Notes under the pieces: model-generated
Database searches by the model: none
What the model was told of the DNA's origin: nothing
What the model saw: the letters and a program-made list of their open reading frames with translations, nothing else
Shown: piece by piece, positions 36,318 through 44,885 of the stretch
Layout of the letters: each line of letters starts with the position of its first letter
Numbering within the stretch: position 1 is the stretch's first letter
DNA from: CBDCTM01 sp965222005
GTDB taxonomy: Bacteria; Bacteroidota; Bacteroidia; Chitinophagales; Saprospiraceae
Assembly (NCBI GenBank): GCA_965222005.1
Contig: OZ244935.1
Span: 2,728,001 to 2,792,000, forward strand
Direction of reading: 5' to 3'
Length of the DNA stretch: 64,000 nucleotides
Translations under genes and position numbers: made by a program

Positions 36318-37163
36318 ATGTCAACAGAACCATTAGCACACGAAGCAGAAGTTCATCACGAGATGCAGGAGGATTGGTCGGGAGGAACGCAGCCCTTTAA
36401 GGCAAGTTATGGCAAGCTGATGATGTGGTATTTTCTATTGTCGGATGCCTTCACCTTTGCAGGCTTTTTGATAGCCTATGGTGCATTGAGGTTTAGCATG
36501 CCTACCTGGCCTGTGCCTGATTTTGTATTTTCCACGGCTCCTTTTGGCATCCACAACAGCCCTTTGATCTTTGTGACCATCATGTCATTCCTGTTGATAA
36601 TCAGCTCGGTGACTATGGTGCGAGCGGTACAGGAAGGTAGGCGGGAGAATAAACGAGGTGTGGTGTTTTGGATGCTGTTGACTATCCTGGGCGGAGTGGG
36701 GTTTTTGAGCTGCCAGGCTTGGGAATGGACCAATCTGATTGCTACGGAGCATATGAGTGTGACGACCAATCCCTTTGGTACGCATACCGAATCCGGGGTT
36801 TATCTGGAAGGAGATGGCCACAATATCAAAGCGGGCGATTCCTTTGAAGCGGGTGACTCCTACCTCATTCACCACCACGACGGGCACTACAATCAGCTGA
36901 AATATAAGACAGAATCAGGGGCTACCAAGGTCCAGCAATTTGGCCCCAAGGCTTTTGGCGCCCTGTTTTTCTTTATTACCGGCTTTCACGGCTTTCACGT
37001 ACTCTCCGGAGTCGTATTTTTAGCGATCATAGCGATCAACGCGGCCAGCGGTTTGTATGTAAAACGGCGAAATGGCTACGAAATGGTGGAAAAAATCGGG
37101 CTTTACTGGCACTTTGTGGATTTGGTGTGGGTGTTTGTATTTTTGGTGTTTTATCTGCTTTGA
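36318..37163 (+). CDS. coxC: Cytochrome c oxidase subunit III, long form
   Basis: 281 residues. LMMWYFLLSDAFTFAGFLIAY, VFWMLLTILGGVGFLSCQAWEW, FFFITGFHGFHVLSGVVFL and IGLYWHFVDLVWVFVFLVFY are conventional subunit III helices. A polar insertion of about 60 residues (about 152-212; HTESGVYLEGDGHN, HHHDGHYNQLKYKT) divides helices and is His-rich. The paired shorter subunit III precedes it. The enzyme probably carries both, as in other Bacteroidota, but stoichiometry cannot be read from sequence. Confidence 0.92.
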   Translation: MSTEPLAHEAEVHHEMQEDWSGGTQPFKASYGKLMMWYFLLSDAFTFAGFLIAYGALRFSMPTWPVPDFVFSTAPFGIHNSPLIFVTIMSFLLIISSVTMVRAVQEGRRENKRGVVFWMLLTILGGVGFLSCQAWEWTNLIATEHMSVTTNPFGTHTESGVYLEGDGHNIKAGDSFEAGDSYLIHHHDGHYNQLKYKTESGATKVQQFGPKAFGALFFFITGFHGFHVLSGVVFLAIIAINAASGLYVKRRNGYEMVEKIGLYWHFVDLVWVFVFLVFYLL

Positions 37164-37200
37164 TGGAACTATTTTAAAAGGCAAAAATTAAATCTGAATA

Positions 37201-37629
37201 ATGGCACATACTAATTACGAAGGAGCAAAAAAGGCAGTTTATCGAGGGCTTATACTATTGGCGATAGTTACGCTTGCTGAAGTGATGGTTTCGCTTTTTG
37301 GCAAAGGGCACATAATCAGCGGCATTGAGAATCAACGCATGATAGTATATGGAGCAGGCTTACTGATTATTATTCTTTCCATCTACAAAGCTTACTATAT
37401 TATTTACGAATTTATGCACATGGGGCATGAGGTGCCTGGCTTGCGGATGAGCGTACTACTACCCACAGCCTTGCTGATATGGGGCATGGTTGCCTTCTTT
37501 CAGGAGGGCGATTCCTGGGGCGACCGCAGGGAGCAAATCAAAGAAAAGGATGAGCTGGAAGTAGAGGAAACAATCAAAGTGCAGCAAGGGATGTACCTGA
37601 AAGAAGAGTTGCCCATAAATCTTTTGTGA
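37201..37629 (+). CDS. Cytochrome c oxidase subunit IV family protein
   Basis: 142 residues with three hydrophobic segments (about 14-34, 45-65, 80-99). The block GLLIIILSIYKAYYIIYEFMHMGHE is typical of the small bacterial subunit IV proteins, which stabilise the oxidase core rather than carry cofactors. The C-terminal tail is highly charged (DRREQIKEKDELEVEE). Last gene before the terminator-like hairpin at 37638. Confidence 0.88.
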   Translation: MAHTNYEGAKKAVYRGLILLAIVTLAEVMVSLFGKGHIISGIENQRMIVYGAGLLIIILSIYKAYYIIYEFMHMGHEVPGLRMSVLLPTALLIWGMVAFFQEGDSWGDRREQIKEKDELEVEETIKVQQGMYLKEELPINLL

Positions 37630-37637
37630 CCATCTAC

Positions 37638-37669
37638 AAAAAGGCGGGGCTCATTACCTCGCTTTTTTT
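37638..37669 (+). terminator. Terminator-like hairpin after subunit IV
   Basis: The stem GCGGGG (about 37643-37648) pairs with CCTCGC (about 37656-37661), allowing one G-U pair. A-rich and T-rich flanks extend the pairing, and a run of seven T follows. It sits 8 nt after the subunit IV stop, so transcript level may fall before the SCO-like, DUF420 and CPMC genes downstream. Confidence 0.6.
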
Positions 37670-37697
37670 GTGTTCGCATGCCTACCACTAAAAAGAT

Positions 37698-38384
37698 ATG
37701 GCAGAAGAAAAAAAATCCAAAACAGCTAAAATATTTCAGATCACAGCATTGCTGCTGCTTACCGTTGTGCTGCCGCTGGCTTCATGGATGTACCTCAAAG
37801 CAGGTTTCAATTATCAAAAATCAGCTATGGCAGAACTGAAAGACTATGGAAGCATGCCTACCGTTAGCATGATGCATACCGGTACTTCCAAATCGGTCAA
37901 ATTTCCTATAGCCGGGCAGGTTCAGCAAATTTATGTCCTGCCTGCCAATGCAGAGCAGCGCAAAGAACTTTTAGCTACGCTGACTAAAATGCATGAGCAG
38001 TTTGATGATGTGAAAAGTATTCGGTTCATCGTTTTTGATTTGTTGGGACCTGAGGTGGAAATTGCCAAAATTGATGAGCCCGATCAGGTGTACTATCCCA
38101 AACTGGCCGTTCCGGCTCTTCGGCACCTGCTTGCTACGAGTTTTAAAATCCCTCAATTCGAAAGCTCGGATGGCCAACCAACAGTGAAGGCCGTTCTTCC
38201 GGCAGCGGCTGCTGCACTTACCCAATATCCTTATGTCGTGCTGGTGGATGTGAATGGTACCATCCGGAATTATTACGACTGGAGAGATCCTCAGCAAATA
38301 AGAAGACTGATTGAACACACGGCCCTGTTGATGCCACGCAACCCAGCTAAAAAGCCGCGTGTGGTGCGGGAAAAAGAGAAATGA
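37698..38384 (+). CDS. SCO-like membrane-anchored protein without cysteines
   Basis: 228 residues. An N-terminal membrane anchor (about 14-34) is followed by a thioredoxin-like periplasmic domain. The C-terminal block YPYVVLVDVNGTIRNYYDW resembles the end of SCO1/SenC proteins (LVD..G.IRgyY), and the position beside the oxidase genes is where SCO copper chaperones usually lie. However, no Cys occurs anywhere, so the CxxxC copper site is absent. Either it is a degenerate SCO relative acting as an assembly factor without copper, or it is a different thioredoxin-fold protein. It ends 1 nt before the next start codon. Confidence 0.7.
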   Translation: MAEEKKSKTAKIFQITALLLLTVVLPLASWMYLKAGFNYQKSAMAELKDYGSMPTVSMMHTGTSKSVKFPIAGQVQQIYVLPANAEQRKELLATLTKMHEQFDDVKSIRFIVFDLLGPEVEIAKIDEPDQVYYPKLAVPALRHLLATSFKIPQFESSDGQPTVKAVLPAAAAALTQYPYVVLVDVNGTIRNYYDWRDPQQIRRLIEHTALLMPRNPAKKPRVVREKEK

Positions 38385-38385
38385 T

Positions 38386-38922
38386 ATGTTGGAAAAGGAA
38401 AACAAACAGCTAGCCCGAAAACTAAATATTGCCTCTGTGATCGTGTCGATCATCGTCTTGCTAATGGTAGGAATGATGCGACGGGTGAAGATAGAGACGA
38501 GCATCGATTTTAGTTTCCTGCCACCCTTGCATGCTACGCTCAACGCTATCACCGCCGGTGTGCTGCTCTATGCCCTCTTCCAGATAAAGCAAAAAAATGT
38601 AGAAGCACATCGCAGAGCGATTTACGCCGCTATGCTATTATCGGTGCTCTTTCTGTGCTCCTATGTGCTCTACCATTTTACTACGCCAGAGACGCGCTAT
38701 TGCTATGAAGGTTCTATACGATACATTTATTTCTTCCTTTTGATCACGCACGTTATTCTGGCTGCGGTGATTTTGCCATTTATCCTGTTCACCTTCGTCA
38801 GAGCTTATACTGGCCAATACGAACGGCACCGCAAAATGGCCAAATGGGTTTGGCCGCTATGGTTTTATGTAGCACTCTCTGGCCCGATTTGCTATCTGAT
38901 GCTGATGCCTTGCTATCAGTAA
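38386..38922 (+). CDS. DUF420 family membrane protein
   Basis: 178 residues from ATG 38386, which is directly after the preceding stop; the longer frame from 38359 would overlap that gene. Five hydrophobic segments with FLPPLHATLNAITAGVLL, VEAHRRAIYAAMLLS and ITHVILAAVILPFIL, containing the conserved His residues of DUF420. These proteins occur near oxidase and CtaA/CtaG genes and probably assist oxidase assembly, though their activity is not established. Confidence 0.88.
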   Translation: MLEKENKQLARKLNIASVIVSIIVLLMVGMMRRVKIETSIDFSFLPPLHATLNAITAGVLLYALFQIKQKNVEAHRRAIYAAMLLSVLFLCSYVLYHFTTPETRYCYEGSIRYIYFFLLITHVILAAVILPFILFTFVRAYTGQYERHRKMAKWVWPLWFYVALSGPICYLMLMPCYQ

Positions 38923-38990
38923 AGTTTGCATCTAAGCCAGGCGCTGTGTATTTTCGCATTGCAAATAGCATTACAAATAAAAGCCGCGAA

Positions 38991-39251
38991 ATGAGAAAGT
39001 TGATAAAAAAGATATTCCCATTGCTTATTCTCAGCCTTTGCCTCAGCGCCTTCCCTGTGCAAAGCAATGCACAGTGCCCGATGTGCCGCATGTCAGCCGA
39101 AAGCAACCTTAAAGCCGGAGGCTCTGCTGGCCAGGGACTCAACAAAGGAATTCTCTACATGCTGGCTACCCCCTATCTCATCGTTGGAGCCATTGGCTTC
39201 TTTTGGTACCGCAATCGCAGAAAAGGCGTCGATGAGCTTGATTTTGAGTAG
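38991..39251 (+). CDS. Small membrane protein with CPMC motif
   Basis: 86 residues from ATG 38991; a frame extends upstream to 38844 but would overlap the DUF420 gene and hide the signal. A signal-like segment ends near SNAQ, then QCPMCRMSAESN gives a CxxC pair just after the cleavage site. A second hydrophobic segment (about 53-72) and a basic tail (WYRNRRKG) follow. It probably sits in the inner membrane with the CxxC facing the periplasm. Its location after oxidase genes suggests metal or thiol handling, but this is inference. Confidence 0.7.
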   Translation: MRKLIKKIFPLLILSLCLSAFPVQSNAQCPMCRMSAESNLKAGGSAGQGLNKGILYMLATPYLIVGAIGFFWYRNRRKGVDELDFE

Positions 39252-39289
39252 TTTGACCCAATAGCCTTCCTCTCTGACCAGCTCCCCTC

Positions 39290-40006
39290 TCACGCCCTTT
39301 TTGGATACTTTGCTGCTCCTATTGGAAACTGATAGCCTATCCCGACTCCAAAGCCCTGATTGCGTACATCGATATCAAAGATGGGGACTGTATAGGTATC
39401 CGTAAAACCACGGGTGAAGCGGGCTTCTAGGAGAAAAGCACCTCCATTGCGGGTGTTGACCTGCAGGCCGGCAGCCAATACGCCGGCTACTTCAAAGCGC
39501 TTGTAACCTATATTGTCGAGATTCAGACTGGTGTTGCTGATCGGGATATCCAGGATAAACTGAGCCTTTGTTTTCAGCCTGCCGCTGGTAGCCAGTCCTA
39601 AACTAGGCCCGGCTGCTACATAGCCTTGGACTGCCTGCTCACCGAATTTGTATTTAGCCAGCAGCGGTATTTCCAGATAATTGATTTTTGTGGCGGCCTT
39701 TACACCTAACGGAAGATCGATATTGAAAAGTTTCAGATCAATCCCTTCCTTGATGGTGAATCCTTTTTGCGTAAATGCCAACTCAGGCTGTATAGAAAAG
39801 CTGGGAGTGATCCCGATTTCGCTGATCAGAGCGAAGTGGGTGCCGTACACATTTTTGAAATCGGGGGCAATATTCTCGATAGCTGAAGGGGCATCAACCG
39901 TGCCGCTTACCAGGCCGGCGCGAAAACCGAGGGTAGTTTGAGCAATCATTGGCAGGCTGAGTAATGCCATTGTGAGCGTTGCTGCGAATTTCTGTAAGCT
40001 GGTCAT
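39290..40006 (-). CDS. Outer-membrane beta-barrel protein, PorT-like
   Basis: 238 residues from ATG 40006, which places a signal peptide (ending MIAQ) at the N-terminus; the frame to 40039 only adds an implausible extension. The mature protein starts TTLGFRAGLVSGTV and has repeated strands typical of small 8-10 strand barrels: PSFSIQPELAFTQKGF, YLEIPLLAKYKFG, and the final GFGVGIGYQFPIG. This is the PorT-family/outer-membrane beta-barrel domain widespread in Bacteroidota. It is convergent with the CPMC gene. No specific substrate is suggested. Confidence 0.85.
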   Translation of the reverse strand: MTSLQKFAATLTMALLSLPMIAQTTLGFRAGLVSGTVDAPSAIENIAPDFKNVYGTHFALISEIGITPSFSIQPELAFTQKGFTIKEGIDLKLFNIDLPLGVKAATKINYLEIPLLAKYKFGEQAVQGYVAAGPSLGLATSGRLKTKAQFILDIPISNTSLNLDNIGYKRFEVAGVLAAGLQVNTRNGGAFLLEARFTRGFTDTYTVPIFDIDVRNQGFGVGIGYQFPIGAAKYPKRA

Positions 40007-40146
40007 AACTGGATGTTTTATGAATGAGTAATAACACAAACATGCTCCATCCAGCTGTTAAGGTGGGTTAAGGATTTGTTAGTAGGATATTAAATAAAAT
40101 TAGAATAACTAAAACCAAGTTAAAGTAGAAGAACGATATACCAAAA

Positions 40147-40205
40147 ATATACTTCAAGCCGCCAAGATTTGTATGTATGTACAAGATTTGGCAAAGCGCA
40201 GGATA
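40147..40205. repeat. 59-nt hairpin repeat, copy A
   Basis: About 85% identical to 56893-56951. It begins ATATACTTCAAGCCGCC and forms a hairpin of about 13 pairs between GCCAAGATTTGTA and TACAAGATTTGGC. Differences between the copies include a compensatory change in the stem (A-T here, G-C in copy B), which supports a real folded element. It lies between the barrel gene at 39290 and the DUF423 gene. Confidence 0.6.
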
Positions 40206-40222
40206 GCTGGCGAAATCAACGG

Positions 40223-40624
40223 TTAAGCTTCTGGATGGGCTGATTTTATCATTGCCGCCAGCACCAACAGCCAGCCTATGATAAAGCACAAGCCCCCAAT
40301 TGGCGTCAATGGCCCAAGCCAGTTGGCAGGGCCGATCCCCAAAATATCCCGGCAGGCCAGCAGGTATAGCGAGCCGCTAAATAAAAGGATGCCCGCCACA
40401 AAAAACCAGCCCGCTCTGGCTAGCAGCGGATGAGCAAAACGATCGATTAACAAGGCTACTATAAAGAGCGCAAATACATGAAAAAACTGATATTGGACAG
40501 CCGTTTTATAGATATCCAGCTGGTATTCGGTCAGTAAGGCTTTCAGTGCATGTGCTCCAAAAGCACCCATTCCCACTGCCAGCGCGGCGAAAGCAGCAGC
40601 CAGGCGAATGAATTTTTTTTGCAT
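40223..40624 (-). CDS. DUF423 family small membrane protein
   Basis: 133 residues with four hydrophobic segments. AALAVGMGAFGAHALK, TAVQYQFFHVFALF, FFVAGILLFSGSLYLL and LTPIGGLCFIIGWLLV are the hallmark blocks of DUF423 (YgdD-like), including the GAFGAHAL motif. Function is not established. The start codon is only 11 nt from the left end of an insertion sequence (40636), whose 8-bp target duplication occupies 40628-40635, so its original promoter has been displaced. Confidence 0.9.
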   Translation of the reverse strand: MQKKFIRLAAAFAALAVGMGAFGAHALKALLTEYQLDIYKTAVQYQFFHVFALFIVALLIDRFAHPLLARAGWFFVAGILLFSGSLYLLACRDILGIGPANWLGPLTPIGGLCFIIGWLLVLAAMIKSAHPEA

Positions 40625-40635
40625 CTCATTATTCT

Positions 40636-42266
40636 TTAGACTTTGGACGAAAACGGAAGCATCTCCAACATAAATGTTAGGTCAAAATCCCGGATAGATT
40701 CGAAGTCTTTTATGCGACTTTCTTGTTATTGCGCTTATTAGAGGTCTTTTTTACGACCTTATATCGAGTTCTTTGAATTTGTGTTTCGCCTTTTTGTCTC
40801 GGCCTACCTTTTTTGGACTTTAGCGGTTTGAATGGGTTTTGTTCAAAAGTCAAAAAAAGTGATTCGGCAGCATGCCATGTCTGTGCAATAGACAATCTAT
40901 GTCCGCTGTCAGGCTGTTGATTTTGGGGTAGGTACTTTCGCCATTCTCTTGGACGAAAGTCCGCTTCGTCACTTGCGATGTAAAGTAGCCAAACAGTTAG
41001 TTGATAAATCAACAACCAATTGTCAAAATGTTCTAGTACAGGAGTTTGCAGTTTATCAATCATCAACCGTTGCTTGGCAAATCGAAGACTTGGTTCGATA
41101 TCATAACGTTTACGATAAGTATGATATCCTTCGGGAGTGGTTACTTCATTTTTCCGTTTACCGCTAAGAGCTACAAACATGTCTCGACTAAATATCGCTT
41201 TTCCCGTTTCAGCATCCCGAACTTTAACAGCTAAAATGTCCATTGGCTTGTCTTTCATGTTGTGGCCATTTTTAGATCGAATCAGCATATTGTTCCATCG
41301 GAATATTTGAACAACAATCTTTCTACCTTTTTTTGTTGTTGCCTCCAGCTCAAAAAAATCGTTATGAGGAACTTCAAAAATAGATTGTTGATATACTGTA
41401 TAGGGCTGTTTTGTTTTAGGATGCTTTTTGTAGCTTTTGTTCCTGCTCTCTGAAATCAGGTAAAGTTTTTGATTGTAAATTTTGGGTGCTCCTTTACTTT
41501 GGATCGAAGGGGCTTTACCTGTACCAGTCCATACCTTCATGCCTGATTTTAAGCGGGCAATACTGACCAGATCATCATATTTAAATGCCTCGGCCAAATA
41601 AGCACCATTGCCGTATTTACTATCTAATGTATTGAGGCATAGCTTCTGGCCCAAATCCAAGTGAGGATGGTTGAGCAATTCTTCCAGTTGCTCCAACGCT
41701 GTTTGAGAAGCGGTTTTGTTGATCGCAACACGGGATATACTAAGAGGTAAACTCCAATTGGTACCTCCATCGGATAAATTAATAAGGGATACTTCATAGC
41801 CAATACCCAACGGTTTGTTGCCCTTGATCACATTGTTTGGTATAGCTATATAGGTTCGACCTTCCAGTGTGTCCGAATGGGGCTTTTGTATTGGTGTAGT
41901 ATCGGTTTGTAATAATACTCGACCTGTGTCTTCCACTGCTGGTGAATAATAAGCATAACAGAGCGATTGAAAGAATTTTCGAACTTTACCATACTCTTCT
42001 TCATTCCGCGAAAGGTTACTTACTACCTTACTTATACTACCATACTTATAATGGTACAGAGGCGAAAGACTTAATTCAGTCGGAGATTTTGCTCCTTTAT
42101 ACGAGGATAATGCCATGATTAAATTGGTCGTTGCTCGACTACGACGTATCTTTGAATATAAAATTTCATGGCAGAACAGATTGCTTCTTGTTATTGTTTG
42201 CATAAAAACAAGATAATCGCTGTTCTGCCTTTTTCATAATCGACATCTTTTTCGTCCAAAGTCTAA
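40636..42266 (-). mobile_element. Insertion sequence copy 1, complete, 1631 bp
   Basis: Ends are perfect 18-bp inverted repeats TTAGACTTTGGACGAAAA. Flanks carry an 8-bp direct repeat ATTATTCT (40628-40635 and 42267-42274), a target-site duplication. One transposase gene nearly fills the element, transcribed leftwards. Termini were fixed by matching the copy at 55262-56892, which has the same length. The family is not certain; it is a DDE element with 8-bp duplications, perhaps IS4/IS701-like. Confidence 0.92.
40710..42203 (-). CDS. DDE transposase of IS copy 1
   Basis: 497 residues. Candidate catalytic residues are Asp in LLQTDTTPIQ, Asp in LNTLDSKYGNG and Glu in KRYDIEPSLRFAKQRL, the last in the typical Y-x-IE..F..K context of RNase-H-fold IS4/IS701-type transposases. 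A Lys/Arg-rich tail (KKTSNKRNNKKVA) may bind DNA. The protein is identical to that of copy 3, so the two copies moved recently or recombine. Confidence 0.9.
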   Translation of the reverse strand: MQTITRSNLFCHEILYSKIRRSRATTNLIMALSSYKGAKSPTELSLSPLYHYKYGSISKVVSNLSRNEEEYGKVRKFFQSLCYAYYSPAVEDTGRVLLQTDTTPIQKPHSDTLEGRTYIAIPNNVIKGNKPLGIGYEVSLINLSDGGTNWSLPLSISRVAINKTASQTALEQLEELLNHPHLDLGQKLCLNTLDSKYGNGAYLAEAFKYDDLVSIARLKSGMKVWTGTGKAPSIQSKGAPKIYNQKLYLISESRNKSYKKHPKTKQPYTVYQQSIFEVPHNDFFELEATTKKGRKIVVQIFRWNNMLIRSKNGHNMKDKPMDILAVKVRDAETGKAIFSRDMFVALSGKRKNEVTTPEGYHTYRKRYDIEPSLRFAKQRLMIDKLQTPVLEHFDNWLLIYQLTVWLLYIASDEADFRPREWRKYLPQNQQPDSGHRLSIAQTWHAAESLFLTFEQNPFKPLKSKKGRPRQKGETQIQRTRYKVVKKTSNKRNNKKVA

Positions 42267-42341
42267 ATTATTCTTTATCATTGCAATAAGTGTTTCCTCT
42301 CTTTTGTAAAATTCTAAAAATTGAAGCTACAAAAAAATCCA

Positions 42342-44885
42342 ATGGCCCGGCTTGGGGGCTTATTATTTTTAATCATTCTAATGAAAGCCACTGCATGTTG
42401 GCAGGCATTGGAACCTCCTGCCCACTACTTCTCAGCCGTGCAGGATGAAGTGGCGCTCTTTGCAGAAGTAGGCGTAGTGGATTCGCTGTTGGCCATTCCC
42501 TTTTTGAATACTGAGCTAAAGAGGCGTTGCCTTCAATGGGCCACTCAAAGCACACATGGGTTGAAACAATGGATGGATACCTCCACTCATCTGCTGGTTC
42601 CGTATCTGCATAGTCCGAATGAATCCGGGCTCATTCTGGTATTTCAGGCATTGCCGGTAGGCTGGAAGCTGGAGCAGCAGCCTATTGAAGCTACTCAAAA
42701 GACCAGCTGGCAAGGGGCAGAGCTTTATCATTATCCTGCTAAAGACTTAGTAATTTGTCAATTCAAGGATCTGTTGCTTTGCTCAAATCTGGCTGGAGCT
42801 ATTGAGGATATGCTCACTCAGCTGCAAGGCCCATCCCGGCAAGGTAGGCTCTTCAGTCATTTAGCCAACACCACCGCCGAGTATCCGGTCAGGCTGTTTG
42901 TGAATTCGGAAAAGCTAAAGAATGGGTTGGCTCCTTTTGCCCGACCACAGGCTGCTCATTGGCAGTTTCCAAACATCCTGCCTCCCGGCTGGACTTGCTT
43001 GGGGCTACAAACAACCAGGGTGGGTTTTGCCATCGAAGGGGCATCTGAAAGGAAGCCTCAAGCGAACCGCCAGCCGATCGACCCATTAGCCGTTGCGAAG
43101 GTGATTCCGGATATGGTGGATGTTGTTAACTGCTTGAATAGCAACGATTTAGAGAGTTTATGGCAGGTGGATGAGCAATCGCTGGGTTTTGCGGAAGAGC
43201 AGTTTATTCGTCCCTGGATGGGCCCGCAGCTTGCTATGGTGCAGCTCCATTCGATAGGCGGCAGTGTGGGGAAAGGCGGAGCATTGGTGCTGTCAATAGA
43301 AGATAGTGTTGTGGCAGAAAGGCAGTTGGCGCAATTTGGAAAAGAACGCGGCTTGCTGGACTCTGCGACCTACCAGGCATATGTGATCCACCAAATTAAT
43401 GCGCCCGGCTTCTGGAGGAGCCCCTTAGTGGGGGAGTTGCACAATCCCTACTACACTATTATCGACCAGCATGTCATCTTTTGCCATTCCAAACAAGCGC
43501 TTATCAATTGGCTGGATCACTATCTGATAGGGCGCACGATGGCTAATGATGTTGACTTTTTGAAATTTGTAAAGGATAGGCAGGAAAATCTTTACGTACT
43601 TTATTTTTCCAGACCCAAACAGCTTGTGGAATCTTTTAGAACTGTTTTGGCTGATTCGCTTTTCGTGAGGCTGGAATCTCAGTTTGCCTTTTTGAATGCC
43701 GATGTTTTTTCTATCGCCATGGGCACCCATTCCGGCCAGCCGTCCCTTGGCGGGTTCATGGGACGCTCCGCAATATCAGTGCCCGGCGGTCAACCTTTGT
43801 GGAAAACTTCCCTCCGAGCCCCGGCAATATGTGCTCCGATTTTATTGAGTAGTCATGCTTCGAGTCGCTTTGAAATAGCCATTCAGGATGCCAACTATCT
43901 TTTGTATTTCCTGGATGACAAAGGCAGCATCACGCGAACACAACAACTGGGAGGGCCTATGATCTCTGATATTTACCAGCTCAAAAAGCCAGATGATGGT
44001 GTGGAATGCCTTCTGTTCAATAGCCGGACAAAGGTGTATTTGACGGATCGTGAGGGGAAATCGCTGCAACATTATCCCTTTGCCTTTCAGGCCAAAGCCA
44101 CGACAGGGCTGTGTTTGGTAGATTATGGCGGGCGAAGAGAGTATGAATATTATTTGCCTGTTGGGGAGGGGCTGATTTATGGATATTCATTTTCCGGTGC
44201 TCCTTTGAATGGATGGACCCCACAAAGGGCGGCGGGATTGATTTGCCAGCCCCTACAGCATTTTGAAAAAGGTGGAAAAGATTTCCTGATTGCATTGAAT
44301 ACTTCAGGCATGCTGACGGCTTACAGCCGTTTTGGCAAAAAGCGTTTTTCAGTGGCTACAAAATCCGATACGATATTATCGGCTCCTTTTGTGGAATCAA
44401 GTAGCGATCGGTGCAGAATCGTGGTATCGAGAGGAGATGGAAAACTGGAGGTTGTAAAGCCGGATGGGCAGCACTTTGGGTTGGCAACAGCTGTGGGAAA
44501 AAATGAAAAGGTGCGGTTTTTAATGGCGGACTTGAGGGGCGATAAAACGAAGGAATATGCGGTGACTTCCGGAAAGGCGCTGGCTATTTACGCCTATCAG
44601 GGCAGTGCCTTCAGGGTTGTGGAGCGTATTCAGCTTGAGGCGGTTGTTGATAGCCTGTTTGTAGTTGATCTGCCGGGTGCGCAAAAGCAATCTATTGGGT
44701 TGTTGAATCGAACAGAGAAAACTGTTTGGCTAATGGATGGTAATGGTAAGGTGCATCCCGGCTTTCCTTTAGCAGGCACTACTGCTTTCGACTTTGCTCC
44801 GCTTGCCAGGGGGCAAGCCCCTGTGATGCTTGTGGCCAAAGAGGATTTGTTGTACGCCTATCGTTTGAAGAAAAATGGGCTATGA
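42342..44885 (+). CDS. Large exported protein with propeller-like C-terminus
   Basis: 847 residues from ATG 42342; TTG 42321 would add seven residues (MKLQKNP) and a more basic N-terminus. A hydrophobic segment (about 3-20) suggests export. The N-terminal ~500 residues are mixed alpha/beta (DEVALFAEVGVVDSLL, GSVGKGGALVLSIEDS) and vaguely DUF3352-like. From about 505 there are repeated strand motifs of FG-GAP/PQQ style: LLYFLDDKGSITRTQQLGG, TVWLMDGNGKVHPGFPLAG. No firm family. It starts 76 nt from IS copy 1, so its upstream control region may be altered. Its stop overlaps the ung stop by 6 nt, tail to tail. Confidence 0.75.
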   Translation: MARLGGLLFLIILMKATACWQALEPPAHYFSAVQDEVALFAEVGVVDSLLAIPFLNTELKRRCLQWATQSTHGLKQWMDTSTHLLVPYLHSPNESGLILVFQALPVGWKLEQQPIEATQKTSWQGAELYHYPAKDLVICQFKDLLLCSNLAGAIEDMLTQLQGPSRQGRLFSHLANTTAEYPVRLFVNSEKLKNGLAPFARPQAAHWQFPNILPPGWTCLGLQTTRVGFAIEGASERKPQANRQPIDPLAVAKVIPDMVDVVNCLNSNDLESLWQVDEQSLGFAEEQFIRPWMGPQLAMVQLHSIGGSVGKGGALVLSIEDSVVAERQLAQFGKERGLLDSATYQAYVIHQINAPGFWRSPLVGELHNPYYTIIDQHVIFCHSKQALINWLDHYLIGRTMANDVDFLKFVKDRQENLYVLYFSRPKQLVESFRTVLADSLFVRLESQFAFLNADVFSIAMGTHSGQPSLGGFMGRSAISVPGGQPLWKTSLRAPAICAPILLSSHASSRFEIAIQDANYLLYFLDDKGSITRTQQLGGPMISDIYQLKKPDDGVECLLFNSRTKVYLTDREGKSLQHYPFAFQAKATTGLCLVDYGGRREYEYYLPVGEGLIYGYSFSGAPLNGWTPQRAAGLICQPLQHFEKGGKDFLIALNTSGMLTAYSRFGKKRFSVATKSDTILSAPFVESSSDRCRIVVSRGDGKLEVVKPDGQHFGLATAVGKNEKVRFLMADLRGDKTKEYAVTSGKALAIYAYQGSAFRVVERIQLEAVVDSLFVVDLPGAQKQSIGLLNRTEKTVWLMDGNGKVHPGFPLAGTTAFDFAPLARGQAPVMLVAKEDLLYAYRLKKNGL

